NCBI RefSeq assembly: GCF_021130785.1
Contig: NC_060214.1
Location: 3,809,001-3,873,000, forward strand
From: Homalodisca vitripennis
Taxonomy: Eukaryota > Arthropoda > Insecta > Hemiptera > Cicadellidae
DNA length: 64,000 bases
Direction of reading: 5' to 3'
Shown: positions 42,684-55,790 of the stretch, piece after piece
How the letters are laid out: every line of letters begins with the position of its first letter
Numbering within the stretch: position 1 is the first letter of the stretch
The notes under the pieces: generated by a model
Told to the model about the DNA's origin: nothing
What the model saw: the letters and a program-made list of their open reading frames with translations, nothing else
Database searches by the model: none
Made by a program: the position numbers and the translations under genes

Positions 42684-44230
42684 CTAAAATTTTTACAGAA
42701 TATTTTTAAAACCTATCTAATGAATTGTGTATTGTTGAGTTTGAAGATATTCGGTGCATAATGGGCAAGCAATATAAAATCAAACCATTAAACTTCTGCT
42801 CGGGACACCCGGTATATTGCCATAATGAAAACGATTAATTTTATATGTTATTTCTAATTTATGATCGAACAAAATTAAGATTTCGGACACTATAAAACTT
42901 ACCTTTAAAAAAAAAAATGTTTTTGATGCTGTATTTGTACAGTTTTGTTATATTTTTATAGTAATAATTTTAACAGAAGGTAATTGGTGGTTGGGGTTTA
43001 TCAAAAAGAAAAGTTTAGCTCAGGTGTGTGATATGGCCGTGACACCAGAGTAATATATAAGTTATGTGCTTACAAAGCTGCTCCATACATATTTTTACAT
43101 ATTAAATCTGACCCGGCGACTTCATTGCCATCTTGTGCGAATGTTTCATTCATAAACTGCTTTACTTTTCTCACTCTTCTGGAAGGTGAATCATTACTTT
43201 CAAAATTAAAGTAGGAATTAAAACAATGCAAATGAAGTGTTAATTAAAAATAAGTGTTATCATCAATTTACTTATATTTAAAACCTTATTACTTATTAGC
43301 TGTGTATTCGTGTGAAAAACATCGATGGTTCAATACAGTGCAGTGGTAGATTTCCATAAATATCAGTAAAAATTATTTATTACAGAGATGATTATACTAT
43401 TACTATTACATTGATAAATTCCTAAAGTAATTATGTAAATTACCCGTACTAGATCCTTCGGTTGTTAGTTTTCCTTCTAACGTTATACCAGGTATATTAA
43501 AAATTACAATGATAAACAATACACCTTAGAAATAATATTTTAGGCCTAAAGTAAAGAGTATATTACAAAAGTGTTATTTACAACCTGTTCCAGAAAAAGC
43601 TTCCCTAAGGCTAAATTCAATCTTTTAAGTACTATAGGTACATTTGTCACTACGTCATACGCAAAAATACGATATGATTGTAGCCGGTTTACTAAAAAAT
43701 ATTATTTCATCTGAAAATTATCTTAATGCCATGACGATCACTACAATCACTAAAGCTTCAGCAAAATCCCATGCAATGAAATGCTCCATCATAGAATTCG
43801 ATGTTTCTTATATAAAAAATGAAGCTTCACTTAATATTTCAAGCCTGAAGGTTTCTTTGTTTTCGACTGCAAACAAGCTGACAGAAATTAAATTTTCCAT
43901 CTCCTTGAGTGGTCGTGTTCGCTAACGCTCAGCCAATAACAGACAGAACCAAAGTTTTTGATTTTTAGGTTTTCATCGAATACTCTGTAAGCGTATCTGT
44001 TGGTAATCATAACTTAAATTAGTAAAGCTGAAAAATCTTAAAATAATATTGGTATCAGTTGAAACAATTTTTAATGAGTTTTAAGTTCGTGCTAACACAT
44101 GAACACATTTTGTTTTGCTATTTAAATCTGTGCTATGGTTTAATAAGGCTGTGTTTTTATATTTGAAGTATGCTCTTATATATTGATTTATTCTACTTTT
44201 TCTCTATTTTTTTATCTAAATATTATCAAC
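42684..44230 (+). other. Region upstream of LINE ORF1 (units A, B, C)
   Basis: The same 1.5 kb precedes ORF1 at 42684-44230, 49036-50576 and 59330-60873. It may be 5' UTR of the LINE or part of the unit. ORFs in it (e.g. 93 codons at 43644-43925, or 60434-60655 minus) are not kept open across copies. Confidence 0.5.
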
Positions 44231-45078
44231 ATGGTCAACTGTGACTTATGTGCGAAATTTAAAAAAGTCTAAAAAGTCTAAACTGATGTTGTAGTGACTG
44301 TCAAAAGTAGTGGAAAAGTCCATGGAACTTATCTGCGAATGATTAAGGCCGATTTGGATTGTACTACTTCTGAGGGCCTAGTATGGAGGTGTCTTCTATG
44401 CAGTGTCATGAGAAGAGAAAGTTTGAAGTTCTATTCCGAAGCTCAAGAATGTAAGCTGACTCTTGATTACGTAATGAAAAAAATAGAGGAAATAACCGAG
44501 GGCCAGCGAAAGGAGGAAAATATCTTTAATGAATTATATGAGTTTCTAACTAAAAAAGTAGAGGAGAATAATAAAACACATAAATGAGAAAAATAAGTCA
44601 GTAGCAAAGTGTGTCAAAATAATTAACGAGCTATAGGAAGAGAATAAAAAATTAAATCGTAAGGTAGCTTAGTTTAAAAAGACTATGTCGAGGATTTGGA
44701 ACAATATTCCCGACATTCCAATGCAGCAGCAGGAAGGCATTGTCCACATTGAAGTGAGAAAAGTCATGGATCTGACTCCATGATCGACACATGCCATCGA
44801 CAAGGTACAAAGGTACTTCAACGGGTGTTATTGTAAAGTTTGTGCGGCGAATGGATAAGGAAGAAGTTATGAAGTAACGTAAATTCAAGAGAGACTTCTC
44901 TACGAGACTCATGACCATGGATCTAGCAGTGAACGAAGCCCTGACACCGGCGAGGAGGCGGCTTTTGGCAGCGGCGAGACAGATGAAGAGGGAAAAGGGA
45001 TACAAGTATCTATGGGGCCGTGGCGAATAAATCTTTCTGCGGACAAAGGATGGAACCACTGTGATATGCCTGATGTAG
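44231..45078 (+). pseudogene. LINE ORF1, unit A copy
   Basis: RNA-binding chaperone-type protein of the LINE. ATG at 44231 begins a PHD-like finger (MVNCDLCAKF, then with shifts a CSDC pair, then EGLVWRCLLC). A coiled-coil region follows (LTLDYVMKKIEEITEGQRKE, ELYEFLTKKVEENNK). After stops, RVEDMEQYS-type and CHRQG-type motifs in shifted frames precede a basic C-terminal domain, NEALTPARRRLLAAARQMKR and EKGYKYLWGRGE, stop TAG at 45076. Such ORF1 proteins with PHD-like fingers occur in CR1/jockey-type LINEs. Damaged by several stops. Confidence 0.7.
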
Positions 45079-45139
45079 TTTAATTGTAATTTACTTTTCG
45101 ACAAACTTAAATCAAGGATTGCATTAATTTATTGTTACA

Positions 45140-46870
45140 GAAGTATCACTTAATATTAAGTGGGGTATAAGTATTATTTTCTTTTGTTTTCTTGATCAGT
45201 ACAGCATTTAAAATTTTAAGACGCATACTCATCCTTAAATTGTTTTAAATAAATTGTGTTAGTATTATATTTTAATATTTAATGAATGAATGGTTTATAG
45301 TAATTCATAAAAGCATTATACGTTTCAGATAGAGTTTTGATACTTTCATTGTTGACTTGAATAGAAATAAAATGTTTCCTGGAGTAATTTGTTCTGAAAT
45401 ATGGATAAACACTAATTTAAAATATTTTTACAAAATAACAAACTACAAACAAATAACTAAAAGTAATGATGACTGAAGAGCTGGGGTATATCAATTCATA
45501 ATAATAATAAATTTAAAAGTGTTACCTATACGTTATTTTAATTACACTCAGTGTATGTTTTATTAATTTAATTTATGTTTTGTAAAGAATGTTTTCATGC
45601 ACTCGCAATATACAGATACTTTTTTAACTCACTAGATGTTATCATAGATGAAATTAGAACTCATTTTATTGATTTAGACAATATTTACAAAAGAATTAGA
45701 ATTTTTTATTTATAGGCGATATACACATTAATATCTTAGATATACATAATGCTTCTGTACTATACAACTCTGATGGCTTTAAACGGTACAGGAAACTAAC
45801 ACGAGTTACGGAACAGTCTGAAACTTGTACAGAAAGTATACGAAAGTATCTGATAAGAATGAGATTGATGTAGTAAGGTCTGTGATACACGCGGGCATAA
45901 CTTACTATTCGATGTCGAATGTGAGCTGTGGAGGGAAGTCTGAGATTGCCTCTCCTGATTTCCTCACTGCTATCGTACTGATTATTCTAGGCTAGATAAG
46001 CTGCTAAATAACGATCATTTGACTGATGTCTACAATCAGGCGAGTACGTCTAATTTGTTTGATGAATTCTTACATGTGTTCTATTAATTGTTGTTGCAAT
46101 GTATAGTAGACCTAACAGACGATAATTCTTGATTCTTAATTCTTTATTGATGCTACAAAACAGATGTAAATCCAATAACATTGCAGCATTTAATACAAAT
46201 AATTTTACAATATTATTAAAGCCTATCATATTAAAAATATGTGGGGGTGGTCCTAAAAAAATTTAGAGGTGAAAACAAAATTTTAAACTGGTTAAAAAAC
46301 ACTCACAGGTTTCATGCAGTATTACTTAAAATTTATAAAGAAACTACAAAAAGAATAAAGGAACAAAGTAATTTTTGAAATAAAATAATTGATAGCTGTA
46401 AATAATTGCAATGGTAATTCTAAAGCCACATGGATAGTGTTAAATGCAATAATTGGTCAAACTAGACATTTAAATCAAGCAGTAACCCTGGAACTTAATG
46501 ACATACATGTTGTTGATTTATTATCTCTAGCAAACTGTTTCAATGACTATTTTTTAAATATAGCCGGTAATCTAATTTTCAACATTCAACTTCAACACTT
46601 TTCTTTAATGCACTACAAGTATCAGTTTCCGAAAATATATGTGGTTAATTCAGTTTTTATTAATCCTGATCCACCTGAGGAACTGGCAAGTGAAATTAAA
46701 TTTTTAAAAATAACACATCACCTGGATTGGATGGTAGCAGTTGATTCTTGCTAAAAATATCTCTCCTAAATTTATTGATGTCCTGTTATAAATAATAAAT
46801 TTAAGTATCAGTAGTGGGGTTTTTCCAGTACAATTAAAAATGCAGTTGTAATACCAGTTTTCAAAAGTGA
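45140..46870 (+). pseudogene. Unit B LINE ORF2 remnant
   Basis: Same layout as the unit A copy: GDIHINIL near 45716, VIHAGITYYSMSNV near 45890, and the open RT-linker frame 46389-46754 (IIGQTRHLNQAVTLELNDIH, CFNDYFLNIAGNL). It breaks off in the RT entry at VIPVFKSD near 46868, where sequence corresponding to 32861 of unit A is joined directly. No 155-bp insertion. Confidence 0.7.
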
Positions 46871-47180
46871 TCATTAATTGCGCTCTATTACAGTCCAATC
46901 AAGGTTTGTGTTTACATACACGGCACCGTTCTTTCATCATTGATAACCTTTAATTGAATGACAAATGGCTAGTCATTACGTACACTGGAGTGTCGAACTC
47001 TTCCTTTGAGCCATAAAGCCCCACTCCCCGCGAAGTAAGAACACAATTATTGTTTTCAATAAATCTGCGATCTCATTGAAAAGCGTTAATTCAGACCCAG
47101 TAGGAGGGTGGGTATATTTTATATGATCATCTTACTGAATATCTTTTAATGTTTATTACACAATTAGGTGCAAAACATCT

Positions 47181-47297
47181 ATAACACTACTTTTCAGGAT
47201 CTGCAATCTGATCTCTTCCTCAGTTGAATGTACAGGGTTAGTCAGTCATTCACCTGAAGAAGAGATCAGATTGCAGTTCTCGAAACGTAGTGTTACA
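47181..47297. repeat. About 50-bp inverted repeat with hammerhead-like arm (unit B)
   Basis: Copy of the unit A hairpin. CTGAAGA is at 47254-47260, GAAA at 47282-47285. Confidence 0.7.
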
Positions 47298-47963
47298 GAT
47301 TATTTGTACCACTGAAAAATGGAAAATATTCGGGGAAAAAAAACCCCTGTTCCTTCACGATCGTACCATCGTGAAAAACAAAACTTCAAAACAAAGAATC
47401 TGTCCTAATGATATCCTGATAAGGAATCCATCCAAAGATTTGAAATTTTGCACGCAAATTCATTTGCATATTCGTAACATGACTTTTCGAGCTTGCTGAA
47501 CTGCATAGGTAACTTGTTTCACTTGAGACGTAAAATAAACCGATCACCACCTGAAACTCTGCTTGAGGCAGAAGAAGTCATTTGGAGTATTTCACTGGTA
47601 ACGCTGGCCTGCTTATCAATACAGTTGGACTGTGTTATATACTGAATAATACATCATATGGATGTTACTTTGTGTTGAACTTTGCAATACCGAATATTTT
47701 CTACTATTATCTCAGAGATCTCCAACCCAAAATGTTTCGCCCATTCGATATAATGTCACCTTCTGCAGTGGAATGCTGAACCTAAAATTGTGTTTTTCTC
47801 TGCTATATGTACTTACACCAGGTTTTGCTAAATATATACTACATAAATAAATTTTATAATATATGTACAATTTACGTGCCTTCAGTTTTAAAATGCCTTC
47901 AATCGTATGTGATTCTTGGAAAATACGCATACGCTGACTGCCCACGTTAAATCGAAGCAGTAT

Positions 47964-48263
47964 TTATATGTTTGTTTTGGTTATTTTTAGGCTATGGTGG
48001 CAAAACCTACATACTGCCAAAGCAGTGAGGGCATCAGATAGTTCATTTATGTCCACTATTTCATACTCCAATTTATCAGTATTCTTCCGATAATATTCAA
48101 AGTTCTTACCTAGCTTCAACCTAGACGAAGAAATAGGTGGAAGCCTAGGCCTACTTTGTTCATTATTCTCAACAACTAAGCTTTCATTAGGTTTAGGCTT
48201 TCCAAAGTTTTTCCTCTTCTTGTAACAACTTCTAAAAGATCCCACCTTTGTATTATTACCCAT
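47964..48263 (-). pseudogene. N-terminal part of a Mutator-like transposase-domain protein (tentative)
   Basis: A 99-codon frame from ATG 48263: a basic start (MGNNTKVGSFRSCYKKRKNF), a Ser/Pro linker, then YEIVDINELSDALTALAVCR and FCHHSLKI. The order 'basic N-terminus, YxIVDxxxLxxxxxxLxCxxC' is, as I recall, that of proteins with a Mutator-like transposase domain in insects; here only the first Cys pair begins. The frame ends at the junction. Could also be another multi-copy protein. Confidence 0.4.
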
Positions 48264-48713
48264 TATAATGGCTAATAAGATATATTATAATACAACACTT
48301 CACATGAAACAGTTATACTTGTTGTATCTATACTTGTTGTACTTCACTTTTCACTAAATGCAAAGAAATGAAGGCAATAATATTGTTTAGAGCAGATAGC
48401 TGAGTTCACTAATAACAACAGCACCTTGTAATAGACAGAATAGCCAACCTGGAAAGTAAAATATATCTCAGAAATAAGTAGAAGCATTGTGTATAGTGAT
48501 GAAAACTTGTGATGTCGTGGGAGATCTAGATTTTTTGTTTCCATAGTAGCGTACATCACCATATATAATCAAATTTTTCAAAATGAAATAAAACAGCTAC
48601 CTATATGTATTGTATATCATTTTAAAGGTAATATTTCAAGGAATAAGAATCAATAAAAATCTAAAAATGTCAAAAAATTCATATTTTCCATTTCACAGTG
48701 CCCTTAGGAACAA
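47968..48713 (-). mobile_element. Fragment of a Mutator-like element (unit B)
   Basis: The segment replaces sequence present in units A and C (34030-35260). Its right end on the minus strand starts GGGCACTGTGAAATGGAAAA, a plausible terminal inverted repeat start. After an AT-rich leader comes the ORF listed next. The left end is cut by the junction with unit sequence, so no second terminus or target duplication is visible. Confidence 0.4.
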
Positions 48714-49035
48714 CTGTATACTCGTCGCTTCAATAATGATGAGAAATTAAAACATTCAATTGAAGAGGAACTTTTCCGGATACCGCAGAATATCTTTGTA
48801 CGATTCATTTGTTAAGCGTTGTTATCAGTGTGTCGCTGTGGATGAATTACAGTTCGAATAATTGCAAACTGTAATTGTAGGTTTTTTAATAGGCTCTATT
48901 CTAATTTTCTGATTGAAAAGGCTTTATTTCTCTAGAATATGACAATATGTAATTTTAAAAAACTAAACATTTTTTACTGTTGATAAAGTAAAGTTTTTCA
49001 AAATGCCTCCATTTTGTTTCACCGATTTCTAGAAA
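48714..49035. other. Unit B sequence matching 35260-35595 of unit A
   Basis: ATACTCGTCGC, AATTGAAGAGGAACTT and GATACCGCAGAATATC recur in A, B and C. No coding signal. Confidence 0.6.
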
Positions 49036-50576
49036 GCTGAACTTTTTTACAGAATATTTTCAAACCCTATTTAATGAATTGTGTGTTGTTGAGTTTGAAA
49101 ATATTCGTTGCGTAATGGGCAAGCAATATAAAAACAAAACAATTAAACTTCTGCGCGGGACACCCGGTATATTGCCATAATGAAAACGATTAATTTTATA
49201 TGTTATTTCTAATTTATGATCGAACAAAATTAAGATTTCGGACACTATAAAACTTACCTTTAACAAAAAATGTTTTTGATGCTGTATTTGTACAGTTTTG
49301 TTATATTTATATAGTAATAATTTTAACAGAAGGTAATTGGTGGTTGGGATTTATCAAAAATAAAAGTTTAGCTCAGGTATGTAATATGGCCGTGACACCA
49401 GAGTAATATATAAGTTATGTGCTTACAAAACTGCTCCATACATATTTTTACATATTAAATCTGACCCGGCGACTTCATTGCCATCTTGTGCGAATGTTTC
49501 ATTCATAAAGTGCTTTACTTTTCTCCCTCTTCTGGAAGGTGAATCACACTTTCAAAATTAAAGTAGGAATTAAAACAATGCAAATGAAGAGTTAATTAAA
49601 AATAAGTGCTATCATCAATTCAATTACATTTAAAACCTTATTACTTTTTAGCTGTGTGTCCGTGTGTAAAAATCGATGGCTCAATACAGTGCAGTGGTAG
49701 ATTTCCATAAATATCAGTGACAATTATTATTACATAGATAACTATACTATTACTATTACATTGATAAATTGCTAAAGTAATTATGTAAATTACCCGTACT
49801 GGATGCTTCGGTTGTTAGTTTCCTTCTAACTTTATACCAGGTATATTAAAAATTGCAATGATAAACAATAAATACACCGTAGAAATAATATTTTAGACCT
49901 AAAGTAAAGAGTTTACTTACAAAAGTGTTATTTCCAATCTTTTCCGGAAGAGGCTTCCCTAAGGCTAAATTCAATCTTTTAAGTACTATAGGTACATTTG
50001 TTACTACGCCATACGCAAAAATACGATATGATTGTAGCCGGTTTATTAAAAATATTATTTCATCTGAAATTTTCTTAATGCTATGACGATCACTACAATC
50101 ACTAAAGCTTCAGCTAAATCCCATGCAATGAAATGCTCCATCATAGAATTCGATGTTGCTTATATATAAATGGAGCTTCACTCAATATTTAAAGCCTGAA
50201 GGTTTCTTTGTTTTCGAGTGCAGACAAGCTGACAGAAATTATAACTTTCCATCTCCTTGAGTGACCGTGTTCGCTAACGCTCAGCCAATAACAGACAGAA
50301 CCAAAGTTTTTGATTTTTAGGTTTTCATCGAATACTCTGTAAGCGAATCTGTTGGTAATCATTAAGTAATTTAGTAAAGCTGAAAAATCTTTAAATAATT
50401 GGTATCAGTTGAAACTATTTTTAATGAGTTTTAAGTTCGTGCTAACACGTGAACAGATTTTGTTTGCTGTTTAACTCTGCGCTATGCTTTAATTTAGCGG
50501 TGTTTTATATTCGTGGTATGCTCTTATTTAGTGATTTATTCTACTTTTTTCTCTATTTTTTATCTAAATATTATCA

Positions 50577-51406
50577 GCATTGTCAACTGTGACTTCTGTG
50601 CGAAACTAAAAAACTCTAAAAATCCTAAACTGATGTGTAGTGACTGTGAAAAGTAGTGGAACTGCGAATGGGTAAGGCCGATTTGGATTGTACTACTTCT
50701 GAGGGCCTAGTATGGAAGTGTCTTCTATGCAGTGTCATGAGAAGAGAGTTTTAAAGTTCGATTCCGAAGCTCAAGAATGTAAGCTGACTCTTGAGTACGT
50801 AATGAAAAAATACAGGAAATAACCGAGGGCCAGCGAAAGGAGGAAAAGAGCTTTAATGAATTATATGAGTTTCTAACTAAAAAAGTAGAGGAGAATAATA
50901 AATAAATAAAGGAGCAAAATAAGTCAGTAGAAAAGTGTGTCAAAATAATTAACGAGCTATAGGAAGAGAATAAAGAATTAAATCGTAAGGTAGCTTAGTT
51001 GAATCAGATCGTGTCGAGGATATGGAACAATATTCCCGACATTCCGATGCAGCAGCAGTAGGAAATTGTCCACATTGAAGTGAGACCTGACTCCATGATT
51101 GACGCATGCCATCGACAAGGTAACAAATTGGGGTCCAACAATACACCAACGGGTATTATTTTCCAGTTTGTGCGGTGAATGGATGATAAGAAAGAGGTTA
51201 TGAAGTAACGTAGAATCAAGAGAGACTTCTCTACGAGATAAATGGCCATGAACCTAGCAGTGAACGAAGCCCTAACACCGGCGAGGAGGCGGCTTTTGAC
51301 AGCGGCGAAACAGATGAAGAGGGAAAAGGGATACAAGTATGGGGCCGTGGCGAAAGAATCTTTCTGCGGAAAGAGGATGGAACCCCTGTGATTATGCCTG
51401 ACGTAG
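50577..51406 (+). pseudogene. LINE ORF1, unit B copy
   Basis: Same protein as in unit A. The start codon is lost (CATTGTCAACTG instead of CATGGTCAACTG near 50578). A 22-bp stretch (GAAAAGTCCATGGAACTTATCT in A, C) is missing near 50659. Coiled-coil and LTPARRRLL-type C-terminus are recognisable; stop TAG at 51404-51406. Confidence 0.7.
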
Positions 51407-51469
51407 TTAAATTGTAATTTACTTTTCGACAAACTTAAATAAAGGATTACATTCATTTATTTTTACAGA

Positions 51470-53270
51470 AATATCACTTAATATTAAGTGTGGTTTATGT
51501 ATTATATTCTTTTGTTTTCTTGATCAGTATTGTATTTCAAATTTTAAGACGCATATTCGTCCTTAAAATGTAAAAATTAATTAATCCTTAAATTGTGTTG
51601 GTATTATATTTTAATATTTAATGAATAAACGGTTTATAGTAATTCATAAAAGCATTAGAAGTTTGAGATAAAGCTTTGCTACTTTCATTGTTGATTTAAA
51701 TACAAATTAAACGTTTCCTGGTTATAATTTGGTCTGAAATATGGATAAACACTAATGAAAAAGATGTTTAAAAAATACCAAACTACAAAAAATAACTAAA
51801 TGTAATGATGACTGAAGAGCTAGGGGTATATGAATTTATATTAAGAATACATTTAAAAATTTTAACTTTACGTGATTGTAATTACAATCTGTGTATGTTT
51901 TATTAATTTCTGTTATGTTTTGTAATGAAGGTTTTCATGCCCTCGCAATATACAGATACTTTTTTAACTCACTAAATGTTTTCATAGATGAAATTAGAAC
52001 TCATTTTATTTATTTAGACAATGTTTACAAAAGAATTATAATTTTTTATTTATAGGCGATATACACATTAATATCTTAGATATACATAATCCTTCTGTAC
52101 TAGTTCTTCTGCACTATAAAACTCTGATGGCTTAAAACGGACTTGAAGTACAGGAACTAACACGAGTTACGGAACAGTCTGAAACTTGTACAGAAAGTAT
52201 ACAAAAGTATCTGATAAGAATGAGATTGATGTAGTTAGGTCTGTGATACACGCGGTCATGACTTACTATTCGATGTCGAATGTGAGCTGTGGAGGGGAAG
52301 TCTGAGATTGCCTCTCCTGATTTCCTCACTGCTATCGTACTGCTATGATTATTCTAGGCTAGATAAGCTGCTAAATGACGCTGATTAGACTGATTCCTAC
52401 AATCAGATGAATACGTCTAATGTGTTTGATGAATTCTTTAATACAACAATTTACATAATACATAATGAATTATGTGTTATGTAAATTGTTGTTGCAATGT
52501 AAAGTAGACCTAACAGACGATAATATGGGGGGGGGTCGTAAATCCATGTATTAATGATTTGATATGCTCAAAAATTAAGAGGTGATCACAATTTTAAACT
52601 GGTTAAGAAACTCTCACAGATTTCAATCATTATTACTTAAAATTGATAAAAAAAACTGAAAAAAAGAATAAAGGAACAAAAGAATAATTTTTCGAAGAAA
52701 ATAATTGATAGTTGATAGTTGCTATGGTAATTCTAAAGCCACATGGATAGTGTTAAATGAAATAATTGGTCAAACTAGACATTTTAATCAAGCAGTAACC
52801 CTGGAAATTAATAACATAAATGTTGTTGATTTATTATCTCTAGCAAACTGTTTCAATGACTACTTTTTAAATATAGCCGGTAATCTATTTTTCAACATTC
52901 AACTTCAACACTTTTCATTAATGCACTACAAGTATCAGTTTCCGAAAAAATATGTGGTTAATTCAGTTTTTATTAATCCTGATCCACCTGAGGAACTGGC
53001 AAGTGTAATTAAATCTTTAAAAAATAACTTACCACCTGGTATGGATGGTAGCAGTTCATCCTTGCTAAAAAGATCTCTCCTAAAAGTATTATTGTTCGGT
53101 TGTAATAAATTTAAGTTTCAGTAGTGGAGTTTTTCCAGTAGAATTAAAAAAATTCAGTGTAATACCAGTTTTCAAAAGTGGGTCTAGAATGAAAAGTAGT
53201 AAATATGGTCCGATTTCCTTACTCTCATGCTTCTCGAAGATTTTAAGATACTAATGAAAGAGAAATTGCA
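51470..53270 (+). pseudogene. Unit C LINE ORF2 remnant
   Basis: GDIHINIL near 52056, VIHAVMTYYSMSNV near 52240, and the open linker frame 52705-53124 (IIGQTRHFNQAVTLEINNIN, ELASVIKSLKNNLPPGMDGS). RT entry resumes near 53180 (MKSSKYGPISLLSCFSKI) and ends near 53265, followed by non-LINE unit sequence joined at GCAGTCTTTGATCCCG. No 155-bp insertion here. Confidence 0.75.
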
Positions 53271-53671
53271 GTCTTTGATCCCGATAGAATGTTCAAACAA
53301 TACATGCTTTCAAAAATTTGTTTTTTGGAGTTGTACTAATATATTTTTAAACAGAAAGTAAGCCATCAGATAATACGAATCAGATCTAATTCAGATTCAA
53401 GTCACAATATGTGCAACAATGGTATTTATACTGAGATATAGATAGAGTTCTGTGCTAATAAGTTTTTTTCACTTAGTACATGAATTTGAAGAAACTCCTC
53501 ATTGCAGTTTTGCACCATTGCACTTTCTTCCGGAGTGATAGTTCTTTAAGGATGAGAAGCGTTGTGGTAGTGGCCGCCTCCTGTCATGATTCAAAGAGGA
53601 AGGGTATTGTTTCTGCATCACTTTTGACAGCTTGGAAGAACGGGAGGCTAACTCTGGTTCAGTCTTTTCAG

Positions 53672-53852
53672 CCAAAGGTACTCCCTCATGTTAGGCTACC
53701 AACGTCTCTTAAGACTGAGAGAGCTCCATCCACTCAACCATATTGGACCTATCGATCCAGCCTTTTACCCCCAATATATCGACAGTGATGTGCCGCTCCT
53801 GGATGAGGTTGCCAAAGTCCAGGTGCTCCATCAAGTGTTTAGCTCGCCTCAG
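53672..53852 (+). other. Exon-like segment, unit C copy (open)
   Basis: A 181-nt stretch between TTTTCAG| and CTCAG|GTAGGT stays open in one frame: QRYSLMLGYQRLLRLRELHP, NHIGPIDPAFYPQYIDSDVP, LLDEVAKVQVLHQVFSSPQ. The composition (amphipathic Leu/Arg helix, then an acidic stretch) looks like ordinary protein, not a transposon motif I know. No neighbouring exon was recognised with confidence; a second open frame just upstream (53480-53650) is in a different frame. Could be a captured or duplicated host exon. I cannot name the gene. Confidence 0.4.
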
Positions 53853-55151
53853 GTAGGTTCAACTGGAAGGTATATGGAAGAGGTATAACTGGAAGATTAC
53901 TGAGTGCTAGGAGTTAAAAGCTTTATATGATTGTACTCAAGAAATCACACATTTTGAAAATAAATTTGTGACGAAATAGAAAATTGCAAACATTTTTAGG
54001 ATATAAAGAAAATTATTCCCCGTGAAACCCCTCACACACTACAATATATAATAATAAAATTATTACTGGCTGAAGTACTTGCATTTGATTATGATTTTAT
54101 GTGTAACATCTTTGTATCAACTTTTATTTTCATTCGATCACACCATTTTTTTCTGCATAGATACTCATTTAAATAACTTTAATATTTGACACTTGAAGAG
54201 GAGGACAGATACTAACTGTCGAAACGTTGTGTTTTGTCGATGTACTAATTTATTTGTTCACTATTCATGTTTTTCGACAGAATGACAGTGTGAGTAATAT
54301 TGAAACATACTCGTATACTCATCCTGCTGTCTTCGTTAAAACCTAGAAGGGATTATTACGTATCCTGGATCCAGATATTCAAGTTAAAGCCTTTGGGATC
54401 AAGACGTAATTTCAGTATGTAAATGGGAGACAACACCCCCTCCCCCATCACCCTCCCCACTCCCACGCAACCTCCACTAAGCTGTTGTTCCAACCACAAT
54501 TATAACTTCTCCTCCTAAGTATAAAACTTATATATTTTATACTAACTCTTCAACATTTTTTTATTTATTTATAAACTTAACTAATAATGAATGTATTATT
54601 TATTTTTTAACACCTAGCAACTATTATTAACATGCCACTATAGATTTTGCTTTCAAAGATATAGTTATATATTCTTTAATAAAATAAGGATTTAGGTACA
54701 CAAAAGGCTGATCGAATGAATAAAGATCCATTTAAAATCAAAACACAAAGTTTGAAATTTGATATCAGAGTTATTTGATAGTTAAAGTTTAAAGATTTGG
54801 AATCCAATTTTAAGAAATACGAATACATTTGCTATTCTATTGTAATGTAAGGAATCTTTAAAATTATTACTTAGATCAGTACTAGAAATTGTAAGAAAAG
54901 CCACAAACAGTTTCTTTTTGTTTTAGTATAAAATAATGTTTAAGAAAGTAAACCTTCATTGTATTACGAAATAATATGGGAAATTTAAAAAAGATGGAAA
55001 ATATTTTGGTATATGTTGCTGTAGGTTAAAATAAATAAAAAGTTCATTAACACTATTGTTTTTTTCCTTTGATTAGGTCCGCCTTAACTAAGTTACGTCA
55101 TTATAATTTTGTATGTTTACGTCTTGTTAGGGAATAAATTACTGCTGAAAT

Positions 55152-55252
55152 AAAAAAAATATCATTCGTAACTACGAATGATATTTTTTTATCACTGCTT
55201 TTTTTAAAAAAAAAGACTGCCATTTTGAAACTTCAAAATGGCAGTCTTTTAA
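55152..55252. repeat. Two adjacent near-perfect hairpins (unit C)
   Basis: First: AAATATCATTCGTA-ac-TACGAATGATATTT (about 55156-55187). Second: AGACTGCCATTTTGAA-ac-TTCAAAATGGCAGTCT (about 55213-55248). Both have a two-base AC centre. Unit A (31449-31492) retains only the left arm of the first joined to the right arm of the second. Confidence 0.85.
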
Positions 55253-55790
55253 AATTACGAAGTACATTTCGTAAAACCGAGAAGTTAAAAAAGACAAGAT
55301 ACAAAGAGCGTACATTTTAAATGAGCACACACGTTAATAACTAAGAATACATATAGCTTAAATATGGTGGGAAGGATTATTTCAGCATGAATGTTGAGTT
55401 TAACTCCAGTTAACTTTCCTCTTGGTGCAGCGTCTGGAATCTGACTGTCACAGAGTTTACTCCTGGAATCTAGGAAAAAGTTCAAAACTACCTCTTTACA
55501 CCGCTTCGACACGAGAGACACATAGACTACAAAATATGTAGTAATCTGGAACTAAACTTAACATTCACGTGAAACAACAATTCTCACCATAGCTATTTTA
55601 TGCGTAGAACACTCGGGTGCTCCACCACGCTTAGATATCGTGTCTGAAACATCGTAGTGCAATCGATTGTGCACCGGATGAGACAACGAGAATACTCAAC
55701 ATTCAGAATATCTTTTTGATAAGATCTGGTGATAATAACGAAAAATGCGTATTAGCAATACTCTCTTGCAATCAAAGTTTGTCAATTACT

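Noticed and set aside
44652..45104. Minus-strand ORFs of 130-150 codons in units A-C (also 51004-51456, 61264-61662)
   Set aside because: They are antisense to the ORF1 C-terminal domain, whose sense translation matches the LINE ORF1 pattern.
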